Part shown: one piece after another, positions 22,511-34,700 of the stretch
Layout of the letters: every line of letters starts with the position of its first letter
Position numbering within the stretch: the stretch's first letter is position 1
NCBI GenBank assembly: GCA_013407085.1
Contig: JACCGJ010023559.1
Span: 62,001 to 126,000 of the forward strand
Length of the DNA stretch: 64,000 nt
Reading direction: 5' to 3'
From: Atriophallophorus winterbourni
Taxonomy: Eukaryota; Platyhelminthes; Trematoda; Plagiorchiida; Microphallidae
Made by a program: the position numbers and the translations under genes
Notes under the pieces: model-generated
Seen by the model: only the letters and a program-made list of their open reading frames with translations
Databases searched by the model: none
What the model was told of the DNA's origin: nothing

Positions 22511-23836
22511 ATGACGCGAAGGATGACCTCGATGACCCAGATAAATAAGGCAGCACGTGATGCGTGTCAAATGTGTAACAAAGGGGTCAGCGCCAAATCC
22601 AACATAGTTAAATGTTTTGGCTGTTTGGATAAAATACATACTAAATGTGATAAAGCCCTAACGAAAGAAGTGATATGTTTTATTAACAACGTTGATTTAC
22701 CTTGTGTTTGCTACGTATGTTGTGCATGTCGAAGTAAACAGCCTAGCGATACGACTACAAATCCTCCCCATGAGGCAAAGCTGGTATCTCGAATTTTGGA
22801 AATTTACTATCGAAAACTTGAGGAAACATTTAAACCGCTTTTGGTAGATACACTTACTAACGCAATTCGACCCGAAATAATTGTTGCTCAAGACAAAAAG
22901 GAAAAGGAAATTACACCAATAACTGCTCCCTTAACTGAATGTGGTGATAGCTCATCCGAAGGTAATAAAGATGAACCTACTGAACCCTGTTTCCTCTTCT
23001 AGTAAAATTGTGAACACTTCGTCCAAGACTCCCCGTCGTCTATTTGCTAGATCCGAGTTCCCCCCCCCAAAAGCAATGTTATCGCTCATTCTACTAAGAC
23101 AGATATCGCTCTCAGTGTAATCTGCACAGACATCCCGGAATCGACAGATTCACTTTTTTCAGCAAGAAAAGCACATGAGCTCAATGAATGGACTAAGCTC
23201 TGTACACACATGGGCTTGAAAGCTTTGGTACCTACATCGATGACGCGCTTAACCCAGCCGCGCCTATTAAAGGTGACATTGCGAACTAAATCTGAAATGG
23301 AAGAAGTCATCATCAATGCGTATCTCCTCAGTGCTTGTCCCGGTTTGACCTGCCGAGTACAAGCCGACATACCTTGGTGGGTAAGGGAAGATCACTCCAA
23401 TTGTCGAGACCACTCTACTTCACGTAGTTTAATATTCCTCGGTGTCCCCGAAAATGTTGATGTAGTATCAGCATCGGAATCAAAGCAACATGATCTGAAG
23501 CAATGGTTATGCATTGCCGATGCTATTGGATCTCGTGATTCCATTGTCGTAGACACTTTTAGAATACCTAGATACTCTAACTTCAAAGGCAATGGGCCCA
23601 GTCCTCTGAAAATCACTTTTCTAACGACTGAAATGGCTATCGCTATGAATACCTACTGGAAATCTAACCGCTCAAAAGTTCCACCAGACGTCAGACTAAG
23701 CGTGCCCAAGCGTGTTCCTTCACTGAAACCCGGAGAACCATCGCAACCACAGCCTGATTGCAATCTTGTTACTGACAGTCCAAATGTTACCCCAAAAAAC
23801 GAAAAGGGTCCGGCTCATCGCGAGTCGGACCAATAG
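22511..23836 (+). pseudogene. ORF1 protein with PHD-like finger and two RRM-like domains
   Basis: First frame (22511-23002): a PHD-like zinc finger with CQMC, KCFGC, HTKC and CYVCCAC, a helical segment and an acidic linker. A short disrupted stretch (including an eight-C run at 23052) follows. The second part holds RRM-like domain 1 (ICTDIPESTDS... RLLKVTLRTKSEMEEVIINAY, a CRVQADIPWW spacer) and domain 2 (SLIFLGVPENVDV ... LKITFLTTEMAIAMNTYW) ending in a basic Pro-rich tail with VPPDVRLSVP. The two RRM-like units are alignable to each other, pointing to an internal duplication. ORF1 ends 20 bases before the ORF2 start, as usual for bicistronic CR1-like elements. Confidence 0.82.
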
Positions 23837-23856
23837 CTACAGTACACGATCCGACA

Positions 23857-26538
23857 TTGTGTAAGATAAATACGATCAAGTTCATGTATACAAATGCTCA
23901 GTGTTTAACTAACAAATTAGCTGAACTATGTGAGCTTAGTGATAGACTTTCACCCGATTTGGTTGCAGTTACAGAGACTTGGTTCCAACCCTGCACGACT
24001 GATGCTGAGCTTTTGATTCCGAAAATGTCACTACTCCGTCGCGATCGAAGATCTGGTGGTGGAGTCGCAGTCTACTATCACGAACGTCTAGCGCAGTGTA
24101 ACGTCATTGATCATCCTGACCTCAGCCTTCCTGATACGATGTGGTGTTCAGTAAAACTAGTCAATGGAGATGATTGTACGATTGGCATCATTTACCGCTC
24201 GCGGTCATCCAAAAGCTCATTCAATGATAAGCTAATCGAATCCTTGCAAAACATCACAAGATGCCAGACTACGCAATTGCTGATTATTGGCGATTTTAAT
24301 CTCTTGCATCTGTTTTCAAGAGGTGAGCACTCCCTGCATTCGATTGAACATAAATTCAAGGAGGTTATAGAAATTGCTTCACTGCACAATCACGTTAACC
24401 AGCCAACTCGCTGGCGGGGTCTTGACCAACCTTCAACCCTTGTTCTTGTCCTATCGCCTGAGGCAACCGCGGTAGAGGATATACAATACCTGGCACCACT
24501 GGGAAAGAGTGATCATGTGGTGCTTTTGTTTGATTATGTATGTAGTGCGGAACGATCGAACGAACAGACGAAATTCATAAGGAAAATACAATTTGAATCC
24601 TTAAATATAGGTCTCCGGGATGCACACACTCATCAGTTTGATTCAATGGATTTGGGCTCATATTACAATTCGTTTCTAAATTATATGAATTCGAAGATTT
24701 ACGGAAACTCGATTTTTGTAACACACAAATGCAGCTACAACAACCAGTTCGTTATTCGGAGTAGAACGAAGAAATGGTTAGCTGTTAAGCGAGATTCTTG
24801 GGTAACTCATAAGAAGTTTGACACGGAAGCAACTTGGAAGCGAATCTGTAAGATACGGAATCAAGTCACGACTCTTGTAAGAGAAGATCGCATGCAATTC
24901 CAATGGAACTTGCTTAAGAGAATGGGAAAGAATCCTAAGCTTCTCTACTAGATAGTCAATGAACGGTCAAAGATCAAACCAGGTGTATTCTCTGTACTAA
25001 CACCTAATGGATTGACCAACACTGCCCAAGATACCGCAGATGCCTTAGCAAAGTTTTACTCATTTGTCTTCAATCCCAAGCGTTGTATCCCATATCAAGT
25101 TTCACCAAATTCGCCACATTTCGAATTACTAAGTGAAATGATTATCAACGAATACATGGTTTGGCGGGAACTTTGTCAACTAAACGAAAAGAAGTCCCCA
25201 GGCGCAGACAAAATTGCCCGCGCCATACTTCGCAGGTGTCGCGTTGCTTTGACTGCTCCTCTCACTCGTATATTCAATCTCTCTCTAAATTAATGGAACG
25301 CATTATGACTGCGCGCATAAGAGAACATTTTAAAAACCAACAAATTTTGACCGCAGCACAACACGGTTTTCGAAGAGATCGTTGCTGTTTATCTAACCTT
25401 CTTACAACGTTCGAGGATTGGACCAAGGCACTGGACGAAGGTGAGGCTGTACATGCTTGCTACATCGATATTTCCAAAGCTTTCGATAGAGTTAACCATG
25501 ACATCTTAATCAAAAAGCTCGAATCTTATGGAATAACGGGAATATTGCTGAATTGGATAAGGGACTATCTTACTGACAGACACGTACAAGTTCGCGTTGG
25601 CGGCACCTTATCTAGAAAAATAGACGTCACGAATGGAGTTCCGCAAGGCTCGGTGCTTGGACCTCTTCTATCCTTGGTGTATATGAACGATATAGTAGAG
25701 GATATTGGATGCAACTTGATACTATTTGCCGATGATATTAAAATATTGAAACGTGTCAGGTCGGTTAATGACTGTATGGCATTACAACGGGATCTAAGCA
25801 TCTTATGTCGTTGGTCACAGTTAATTGAGTTACCATTTAACCCTGCGAAATGTAAAATGCTGCTGCTTGGAAAATCTCTGCACCACACGTATCAGCTTGG
25901 CGCGCAAGATCTCGTATGGACCACAGCAGAAAAAGATCTTGGTATCTGGGTTTCGTTTAACCTTAAGCCTGGATATCATTGCCGGATGGTGTACAATAAA
26001 GCTTGCCTTATCTTGAGTCTTCTCAAAAGAATATTCCGGATTTTTACGCCCGAAACCCTACCCCGGGTAATTAACACGTATATACGTCGTGTTATGGAAT
26101 ATTCCATCCAAGCCTGGGCACCATGGCTGAGGAAGGATATCGAACTCTCGACAGATTTATGCATTGTCTACAAAGTTGGTCTCCCGGTACAGAAATTTGC
26201 CTTTCACAGAGCGAATGTTAAAACTGAACCTACACGATTTTACCCAGCGGCGGATTCGTAGTGACTTTATGTTGACATTCAAAATCCTGCATTGTGTAAA
26301 CCACCCCCTTAAACACTTACTAAAGCCCAATGACCTTACTCGAACACGAACACATTCAAAGGCTTTAAGCATTCAGCATTCACGATTGGATATACGTCGT
26401 AATTTTTTCTGGGTAAGAATTTGTTTCATTTGGAAATATTTTCCTGAAGAAATCACACGATCAGAATGTGTTGAGGTTTTCGCTTCCAAACTCGATGAGT
26501 TTATGACGAACCATGCGGTATGCGAGTGTCCCTATTGA
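23857..26538 (+). pseudogene. ORF2 protein (endonuclease plus reverse transcriptase)
   Basis: EN (residues 1-230 of the first frame): FMYTNAQCLTNKLAEL, LVAVTETWFQP, GGGVAVYYHER, LLIIGDFNLLHL and GKSDHVVLLFDY, all catalytic motifs present. A TAG at 24949-24951 stands where the relative at 16.7-17.9 kb has Arg. RT: motif A CYIDISKAFDRVNH, motif B NGVPQGSVLGPLL, motif C LILFADDIKI, EKDLGIWVS. The fingers between the GAD segment and MERIMTARI are deleted at about 25288 with a frame change. The C-terminal domain continues in a different frame from about 26164 (NLHDFTQRRIRSDFML) to the stop at 26538. Confidence 0.85.
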
Positions 26539-26729
26539 TTTTTGAGATATTTTATATATTTTTACATATATTCCATATATACCTTGTCATCCTATGGTTA
26601 TTGTTAAGCTTAATGCTTTATCTACCATAAAATTTTCTGAGATCTGAGTTCTAACAGGAGAAGGGGCGAAGTTGGCTGACTGACGCTTGAAAATAAGCTT
26701 CGTTCGGGGATGTGTAGCTCGTAAGTTCA

Positions 26730-27774
26730 CCTCACTCCGAATCTCAATGTTGCTTCCGCAAGGGAACATCAACCGGTGACATGATCTTCTCCCTGAGACA
26801 GCTTCAAGAAAAGTGTCGGGAACAGCGTATGCCATTATACGCTGTTTTTATTGAATTAACGAAGGCATTCGACTACGACAGCAGAGAGGGTCTTTTCAAA
26901 ATGCTTGATTTGATAGGCCGCCCTGCTAAAGCTCGTTATTTCGTTCCACTCAGGCATGAAGGGCTCAGTCCATTTTAACGGTTTCAGCTCAGAAGCCTTT
27001 GAAATTCGCCGAGGCGTCAAACAAGGGTGTGTTCTTGCTCCCACAGTGTTCGGCATTTTCTTTGCTCTGCTTCTGAAGCACGCTTTCAGGACGAGGACAG
27101 AAGGTATTTACCTACGCACGAGAAGTGATGGCAAGCTTTTCAACCTAAACCGGTTGAGAGCACAAACCAAGACACGAAATGTACTCATCCGCGACCTGCT
27201 GTTTGCCAACGATGCAGCCTTTATTGCTCACTCCCAAGAGCACCTTCAGTCTCTAATGGACCTTTTTTCGTCGGCATGCAAAGAATTTTGGCTAACAATC
27301 AGCATGAGCAAGACCAAAGTCATTGGTCAAGGGACTGTATCGCCTCCCATCATAACTGTTGGAAACTGTCAGCTTGAATCAGTACATCAGTTCACATACC
27401 TTAGTTCAACCATTGCGTATAACCTCTCGCTAGACACGGAGATTGATAAGCGGACCCGCACAAGACACGAACGGAAGCTGAATGCTTTCCATCTACAAAG
27501 TATCCGTCGTATCTTGAACATATCATGGATGGACAGAGTGACTAATGCTGAAGTGCTTTCAAAAACTGGTCTACAGAGCATGTTCACCCTATTACGTCAG
27601 CGCCGCCTGCGGTGGCTTGGTCATGTCTACAGAATGGAAAATGGTCGTATTCCGAAAGATCTATTCTATGGTGAGTTGCAACTAGGAAGTCGACCATTGG
27701 GCAGACCACACTTGCGGTACAAAGATGTTTGCAAAAGAGATATGAAAACTCTTGGTATTGACCCAGCGAGTTAG
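26730..27774 (+). pseudogene. Reverse transcriptase of family T
   Basis: Two frames joined near 26960: LYAVFIELTKAFDYDSREGL (motif A with Asp), then MKGSVHFNGF, GVKQGCVLAP (motif B), LLFANDAAFIAHS (motif C, with Asn-Asp where Asp-Asp is usual), LTISMSKTKV, and a C-terminal RLRWLGHVYRMENGRIPKD region. Between EIDKR and RHERKLNAF about 40 residues present at 39.8 kb are missing, so an internal deletion is likely. The frame ends at TAG 27772. Confidence 0.8.
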
Positions 27775-28047
27775 GAAGAACTCGCTCTTGTCTGCTCACA
27801 TTAGAGGCACTGTGTAAAGCGTCGTCTGCAAGCTGGAGAGGAGCAGATACAGCTATTGGCTGCTGAACGCAGATCACGCCGCCAGCGTGCAACTGACGCA
27901 ATACGACCGAGTTGTGAATTTCGTTGCCAGCACTGCGGGAGAGATTGTTCCTCCCGAATCGGACTGTTTAGTCATTCCAACAGCTGCAAAACCTGAACAT
28001 TCACGCGATTGTGATGTACATCCATGGTCGACATAGACCGAAGGAGG

Positions 28048-28049
28048 CC

Positions 28050-28090
<41 letters not shown>

Positions 28091-28091
28091 C
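28048..28091 (+). repeat. (CAA)n tract, 3' tail of family T element
   Basis: About 14 CAA units directly following the conserved AAGGAGGCC terminus; the other copy has only a short CAACAAACAAAAC at the same place, consistent with a variable retrotransposon tail. Confidence 0.85.
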
Positions 28092-28475
28092 TCCCAACTC
28101 CTGTGATGACATCGTTGTACAAACGAATCAGCCTAGCTGCTACTTTGATTCCGTTAGTGTCGTAGAGGCGGATCAATTGCTGCACGGGCAACTGCTAGTT
28201 CTCCTTGTTGAACTCCCCTGGCGTACATCTCAACGCATCAAATGGAGAGGACACTCCATGCCACTTCTACGGATAATAACACGGGAAGCAGCAGATACCA
28301 GTTAAAAGCTTTGGATCGACAGGCGTAAAGCTCCATTCCTGGAGCTGCTTCCGATGGTGGGAGAGATTTTCAGATCTCGTTGGTCGGCTACCGCCCTCCT
28401 CAAGCTGGGCAGCCACCAGTCAATAAGGTGCCGTCTCGTCACGGTCTGCTTTCCTCAGTGCGTGCATGGGGATTG
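28092..28475. other. GC-richer unclassified sequence
   Basis: Between the family T tail and a family B fragment. It has an open frame of about 70 codons on the plus strand continuing from the repeat and a complementary frame on minus, but no recognised domain. Confidence 0.35.
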
Positions 28476-29315
28476 AGATTTGTATGCCCTGTATCACTGG
28501 TCTCAACTAATTCAGATGCCTTTCAACAAGCGTATATATAAAACGTTACAACTTGGTCGGTAATACGAGCATGTATATAATGTTGGTCGTGAAAACTTGA
28601 CTTGGACCATCGTTGTTTACTAATAACCTTAAACAGAATATTCATTGCCAGAAAGTATTCAAAGGGGTAAACAGTATCTTGGTAAAGCTGAGGAGAATAT
28701 TTGTGCGGTTCTCTCCTAAAACGCTCCCCGCGTTATAAACACTTATATCCATACAACGAGAAAATGGATAATCCAATTTTGGGCACCTTGGCTACGTAAA
28801 GATATGGAATTTCTGAGAAAAATTCACCACTCAGAGACGAAGCTAGTTGATGGGATGCAGCACATTCCACACCAAGACCGATTGGCCATGCTGGAATTGA
28901 TCGATTTTATACAAAGGAGAGTAAGAATAGACGTGATCCTAACATTTAAAATACTGCGGTGTTAAGTGCTAGTTCACCTAAAAATACATGGAGTCATTTA
29001 AGTTGTTTCGTTATACCGCAAACAAGACTCGATTGTAGACATCATTTGTTCTCGGTGCGTATGTGCTTACTGTGAAATTCACTATCACAGAATATTGTGA
29101 ACGCTCCTACGATCCGTGATTTCAAATCGAAACTGGATGCTTATATCAAAGAGCACTCTACTATCGGCCATGTATTTTGATCCCATAAGAAACCACATAA
29201 GCCAAACACTTCAATAGAATTTTGATTGCATCCTCTGTATTTTTTATAGCTGTCATCCAACGCTTCATGTGAAATGATTGCTGTTTTTCACTATAACATA
29301 TTGATTCTTAATTCT
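28476..29315 (+). mobile_element. Family B CR1-like fragment (RT C-terminus and 3' UTR)
   Basis: Nucleotide-level match to 4430-5105: the region after RT motif C, the C-terminal domain and the 3' UTR with its GCTGTCATCCAACGCT block. Many frameshifts and stops. The 5' end is truncated after motif C. Confidence 0.8.
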
Positions 29316-29329
29316 TTAAGCACACATGC

Positions 29330-29960
29330 TAGTTTACTCGAGAAAACTCAGCAGGTTGTTTCCTGATATCGCAACAACATTCTGATCATGGGTGACTTTA
29401 ATCTCACGAATTTGCTGAAATTCTCTTGATAATTTATTCTACAAAATGTTCAACGAAATACCTTTATTTAACTACATCTTAAGCAGCACTCCCTTTATGG
29501 GCATGAACACACCGTCCATACTCGATTTTTTCTAACGTGAGAGGAAAATGTCATAGATGATATCCACTATGAATAACCACTTGTAAAGAGTGATCATGTA
29601 GTCATTGTTTTTGAATATATATCTGAAGCGAAAAAGCTAGTGACGCTCAGAAAATGATAGGAAAAATCGATATGGTTGCATTATGAATGGCGCTTCAAGA
29701 ATTCACCGACTGAGCACCGATTAACACGTATGTCCAGCAACGCTGGTCATCGATCAGGAGTCGAACACAGAAAGGATAAAGGTGAGAAACTGTGCTTTGG
29801 GAACCCACATACTGCAGGCAAAACCTGAATCCTGGGAATCCTAACGTTTGTAAAGGATCAGAGTTACTACACTTGTCCATGAGGATAGAGATGTGTTTCA
29901 AATCAATCTAATGGATAAATTGAACGAAATCCGAAGCTTCTCTTCCAGATCCGTGTGGCT
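29330..29960 (+). mobile_element. CR1-like fragment, EN domain and linker
   Basis: Pieces LIMGDFNLTNLL, a HTVH-RFFLT stretch, and PLVKSDHVVIVFEYISEA are readable, i.e. the second half of the endonuclease, followed by an eroded linker ending in ERNPKLLFQI. Stops and frameshifts throughout; the RT is absent. Confidence 0.65.
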
Positions 29961-30062
29961 GTGGGGTCATGCGGCCATATAAAGCGTTGCTTGTCAGGGT
30001 CGTTCTTTGATCGGTGCTCTTGGGTATTCTATGGGATCAGCTCAAGATGCATACGGCTGGAC

Positions 30063-30375
30063 TTCAAGGTTCAAGGTTTTTAATGGTCTAAAAAGCAACA
30101 AGCTTAACAACAACCATAGGATGGTCAAAATTGAAATTTAAGTGTATAAACAATATAAGAACATAGATTAAACAGTATAAGTGTTCTGGGAAACGAATAA
30201 TGCAATATAAATTCGTCTAATTTCGTTTTAAAGTCATGCAAGCTAGTGGCGTGAGCAACGGTTGAAGGTAAACTGTTCCAAGTAAAACAGAGAGCAATTG
30301 CATCATACTCTCCTTTGTGGAAGGGTCGGACAAATAGACGAGCTTTCAGCTCCATCACTCTATACGAAAACCACA
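30063..30375 (-). mobile_element. CR1-like 3' fragment (family N)
   Basis: Minus-strand reading of the ORF2 C-terminus (LCFTWNSLPSTVAHATSLHDF, then KTKLDEFILHYSFPRTL) and a 3' UTR ending TTTTTAGACCATTAAAAACC with a CCTTGAA repeat at 30063. The same 3' end on the plus strand is found at 37.6-38.1 kb. Strongly 5'-truncated; it abuts the 5' edge of a family A copy pointing the other way. Confidence 0.78.
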
Positions 30376-30378
30376 CAC

Positions 30379-32270
30379 AACTGCCTATATACAAACGCAA
30401 AATGCCTGGTAAAAACTAGCTGAAATGAAAGATCTCTGTAATCAGCACTCGCTCAACGTCATAGCTGAGACATGTTTTCAACCTCACGTGAGCGATCACG
30501 AGCTCTTTATTCTAAACATGACCCTGTTTTAGAGATACCGCTTTAGAACAGGTGGTATAGTAGCCGTTTTCCACCAAGAACGTTTATACAGCACGGTAGT
30601 TGCAAACACTGATTTCGATCTGGAAGACAGTATATGGTGTAACTTGAAGCTCAACTTAGGTTACAGTTGCATCGTTGGTGTAGTTTGTTGTTCATCATCA
30701 TCGTCGGATGGACACAACGGAGAACTCTTAAAAGCAATGCTGTACGTTGGAAAGCCGCGCAATTCGCAATTATTGATTATGGAAAACTCCAATCTGCCTT
30801 AGCTATATAACAGAGTAGATCACCCACCACAATCACTAGACTTCATATTTCACTATTACATCCACTGTATAATCATATTTTAAATATACACAAAAAATTG
30901 GCAATAGGCATCTGTTCTAGACCTCGTCTAACTACCGACCAGTCACGTTGTTGCCAGTGGTCTCTCGAGTCCTCGAACGACTTGTAGCTGACGAACTCAT
31001 TAAACATTTGGAACAAAATAAGCTGATTTCCATCGCACAGCACGGATTCAGGACAAGACACCTCTGTCTCACCAATCTTCTTATAACTCTTGATAATAGG
31101 ACTCGAGCCGTGGGCGATGGATGCCCTATCCATGCTTGTTACTTTTGACCGTGTTAACCACAGCATACTGCTACAAAAATTGGAGCAGCTCGGTGTGTGC
31201 GGCAGACTATTGACCTGGATAAAGGATTACTTGACTGACAGAGTTATAAGGGTTAGAGTTGATGTGGCACTATCCAGCCCAGTAGAAGTTACGAGTGGCG
31301 TACCTCAAGGCTCAGTCTTGGGGCCAATACTCTTCCTCGTATACGCGAACGATATACCCGAAATCGTACGTAGCAAAATCATTTTATTTGCGGATGACAT
31401 CAAAGTCTGGACTAGCATACGCACCATAGAAGATTGCCAAATTCTCCAAAGAGATCTTGAAGCACTTCATAATTGGTCCTTGCGGAACTGCTTACCATTC
31501 AACATCCAAAAATGTAAATTGTTAAACGTCGGTAAACCATTCGATTTCACATACTCTCTGGGATCTCAGCAACTTTCATGGGTTACTGAGGAGAAAGACC
31601 TGGGCGTGTGGATTAGCAGTAAGTTGAAGTCTTCACGGCAGTGTTCTGTTGTATACAAAAAGTCCTGCCAAAGCTTAGGATTGCTCAGAAGGATCTTTGG
31701 TCGTTTCTCAAAGCAGATACTCCCACGTATAATTAACACCTATATCAGACCAACAATGGAGTATGCTGTTCAAGCATGGTCCCCATGGTTACAAAAGGAC
31801 ATGACCTTGCTGCAACGGGCATACCACCGCGCTACAAAACTGGTGACCGGGTTATACAACAGGCCATACGAGGAGCGGATTGCAACTCTAAACCTCTTTG
31901 ACTTTCCGTACCATCGTCTCAGGGGTGACTTGATCCTGCTGTTTAACATTCTGCATACAGTGGATCACCCACTTGAACACCTGTTTTATCGGCAAGAAGC
32001 ACGTGGTAGCAGATTTCATGGCTACAAGTTAATTATTCCACACTCCAGATCAAATTGTCGAAGGTTCTTTTTTGCTGTCCTAGTTTGTTTCATACGAAAC
32101 ACTCTGCCCCCACATCATTAGTGCTTTAAGCCTGAACATGTTCAAGGCTGAACTTGACATATATATGTTGACCAAATCCAACCTTGCACCTGAATACAGG
32201 TGCTGACTTTTTATATGGATAAAACATTAGTGTTGTTTTACAACGACAGTATAAATTTAAAGTAAGCAAA
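30379..32270 (+). mobile_element. Family A CR1-like copy, internally deleted
   Basis: Starts at the ORF2 beginning (YTNAKCLV, then LAEMKDLC), retains the N-terminal half of EN (IAETCFQPHVSDHELF, GGIVAVFHQERL, LLIMENSNLP where GDFN is expected), then jumps near 30900 to RT (SNYRPVTLLPVVSRVLERL) and continues to the C-terminus and 3' UTR. The rest of EN, the linker and the RT N-terminus are missing. Confidence 0.82.
31090..32121 (+). pseudogene. Reverse transcriptase of family A, long open frame
   Basis: A 343-codon frame covers FDRVNHSILL, motif B (SGVPQGSVLGPILF), motif C (IILFADDIKVW), EKDLGVWISSKL and the whole C-terminal domain (RPTMEYAVQAWSPWL, RPYEERIATLNLFDF) almost to the end. Just upstream a short deletion joins CYF to DRVNH, removing the motif A segment with its catalytic Asp and changing frame relative to 30948-31148. 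Despite its length the frame cannot specify an active polymerase. Confidence 0.85.
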
Positions 32271-32329
32271 ACTAAATAGAAAAGTATATTACATAGGTTT
32301 GATGGAAGCAATGGGGACTTTCGATGATT

Positions 32330-32990
32330 ATAATATAAATATCAGTGATCCGGACTCGCAATACAAAACCCAGACAGATTACATCACCAACACGATACAT
32401 TTAAATTCCACCATGTCACGAACCATAAGAGCAAAGAACCCCATTTCAGAATTCGTAGTCGCACTAGAAAATGATTGAGAAAATTTAATTTGGCATGTTC
32501 ATTCATAGGCTCGCCAGAACAGAATCGACCTGGGCACAATTTCACGAATTGCGAAATCAAGTCAAAAATCTCATTCGGGAGAATAGACAATATCACCAGC
32601 TCCAGCTGGTAGAATGCAACGAAATCCCAAAATGCTTTATTGAACCGTTATCAACACGACGAACTGGAACCCAGTGTTTTTCCTATCATGACGGATAACA
32701 GACTAACTGATTCTATCCTGGAAACCACAGACGCTCTAGCCAGTTTTTATTCACGAGTTTTCAAACCAAATGATACATTACTACAATCGGAATTGTCAGC
32801 ACCAATTGTTCTGGTATATTTATCAATTCGGAAATAGTGCGGCACTACCTACCCAAGTTGAACATCAACAAGTCCCGGAAGCTGATGGAAACATACCTGC
32901 AATCCTAAATTGTGAATTATTTATTCACTATATGAGGGAAGGTGTTGTATCGACTGACCGGAAGAAAGGAATCATAAAACCCATCGGATA
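32330..32990 (+). mobile_element. CR1-like fragment, EN-RT linker
   Basis: FRIRSRTRK, TWAQFHELRNQVKNLIREN, RYQHDELEPSVFPIM and ETTDALASFYSRVFKP match the linker between EN and RT in other ORF2 copies. Both ends are truncated; the next copy starts again with the same segment, so they are separate insertions. Confidence 0.65.
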
Positions 32991-34700
32991 AAGACGGGCG
33001 TTTCCGCTTTACTAACTACGACTGGAACTGCATTCACTGCTCTCGAAGCCGCCAACGAAGTCGCTCAATTTTACTCTAGAGTGTTCTACCCTTACGAGCG
33101 ATCATGTTAAGTTATGGCTTCATTCAGATCACAAATTGACCAATATACGAAATAGCTGTGAAACCGGATAGTGTCCTGGAAAAGCTGCTCGGGTTAAATA
33201 CAAAAATTCGCAAGGTGATGATGACGTAACACCGTTACTTCTAAATCAACGCGCTCATGCTCTATTCTCACCAATCTTTGATCTTTTCAACCTGTCACTG
33301 AGTTGTAGCAAGGTTTCTACTGCCTGAAAAAGTGGATTAATCACTCCGATATACAAAGGCGGGAACAGATCCGATGTGTCTAACTGCAGAACAGTCACGT
33401 TGTTGATAGTGGTCTATAAACTTCTCGAAAGATTGGTAGCTGACGAACTTATCGAACATTTGGAACAAAAGCAGGTTTCTTTCCATCGCGCAGCACGGAT
33501 TTAGGACAAGACACTCCTGTCTTACCAATCTTCTTATAAATTTTGATAACTGGACTGGATAATGGATATATATTATCCATGCTTGTTACTTGGATATGCC
33601 TAAAGCTTTTGACCCGGTTAACCACATTATATTGATACAATAATTGGAGTAGCTCGGGGTGGGCAGCGGATTATTGGCCTGGATATAAGATTGCTTGACT
33701 GGCAGAGTAATATGGGTGAGATTTGAAAGGGGCACTATCCAGCCCAGTAGAAGTTACAATTGGCGAACTCAAGGCTCAGTCTTGGAGCCAATACTCTTCA
33801 TGGTGTACGCAAAAGATATACCTGAAATGGTACGCAGAAAATCATTTTATTTGCGGATGACATCAAAGACTGGGCTAGCGTGCGCACCATAAAAGATTGC
33901 CAGCCTCTACATACGTGGTCCTTTCGAAACGACCTACCACTCATCAACGAAAAATGTAAAATAATAAACGTCGGAAAATCCTTCGAATCCACATACTCTC
34001 TAGAATCTCAGCAACTTTCATTTACTCCCGAAGCGGAAGACCTGAGTGTGCGGATTAGCAGTAACTTTAAGATTTCATGGCAGTGTTCTGCGGTATACAG
34101 AAAGTCCTGCCAAACTTTAGCGATACCCAGAAGGATCTTCGGCAGTATCACAAAGCAGGGACTCACACGAATTATGAAGACCTATATCCGGCCAACAATG
34201 AAGTACGCTGTTCAAGCATGGTCCTCATTGTTACATAAGGACATGGATTTGCTGCGACGTGTATACCACTGCGCTACAAAACTGATGACCGGATTATGCA
34301 GCAGGCCATATGAGCTGAGGATTGGACCTAATAATTCTATTTGACAATTTTAGCGTCGTGTCAGCGGTGACTTGATCCTGCTGTTCAACATTCTGCATAC
34401 AGTGGATCACCCACTTGAACACCTGTTTGATCGGCCAGATGCACGTGGTAGCAGATCTCATAGCTACAATTTAACCATTCCACACTCTAGATCAAATTGT
34501 TAAAATTTCTTCTTTGCTATCAGAGTTTGTTTTATTTGGAACTCTCTCACCCCACATATCATTTATGAATCCACCCAGAGCATGTTTAAGGCTAAAGTTA
34601 ACAATATTGACAAATATATTTGTTGTTTTTGTGTGTTCCTTATGTTTTTAATCTATGGTTACAGTAAATTATTTGAGTTTTAGACAATTAAATCTTTGAA
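32991..34700 (+). mobile_element. Family A CR1-like copy, RT to 3' end
   Basis: From the linker (ALEAANEVAQFYSRVF) through RT (GLITPIYKGGNRSDVSN, a frameshifted motif A, motif C read as ILFADDIKDW at about 33850) and the C-terminal domain (YIRPTMKYAVQAWSS) to a 3' UTR ending near TTTTAGACAATTAAAT. Broken by many stops. Closest to the copy at 31-32 kb. Confidence 0.8.
33880..34344 (+). pseudogene. RT C-terminal region of the family A copy
   Basis: A 154-codon frame after motif C: LPLINEKCKIINVGKSFEST, CSAVYRKSCQTLAIPRRIFG, TKLMTGLCSRPYELRI. It matches the 31-32 kb copy with scattered substitutions. Confidence 0.78.

Larger units (their letters stand above)
22045..26645 (+). mobile_element. 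CR1-like element H, near full length
   Basis: The most complete non-LTR copy here: a 5' region of about 460 bases resembling that of the minus element ending near 7590, ORF1 (22511-23836), ORF2 (23857-26538) with EN, RT and C-terminal domain, and a short 3' UTR ending around 26640 with CTTTATCTACCATAAAATTTT. It is inactivated by a frameshift in ORF1, a TAG between EN and RT, a deletion of roughly 60 codons in the RT N-terminus near 25290, and a frameshift in the C-terminal domain. Confidence 0.85.
26700..28091 (+). mobile_element. Family T non-LTR element, RT part and 3' end with (CAA)n tail
   Basis: Begins in the RT (ESQCCFRKGTSTGDMIF near 26730), covers motifs to the C-terminus, then a zinc-finger segment at about 27915-27990 and a 3' end GACCGAAGGAGGCC followed by a (CAA)n run to 28091. 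A second copy at 39.7-40.27 kb has the same 3' junction. This RT is unlike the CR1-like families here (GVKQGCVLAPTVF, DLLFANDAA) and resembles proteins often annotated as craniofacial development protein 2-like endonuclease-reverse transcriptases; the clade is not certain. Confidence 0.78.

Noticed and set aside
28008..28305. Poly-Thr protein spanning the (CAA)n tract
   Set aside because: The frame exists only because a trinucleotide repeat has no stops; the repeat is the tail of family T.
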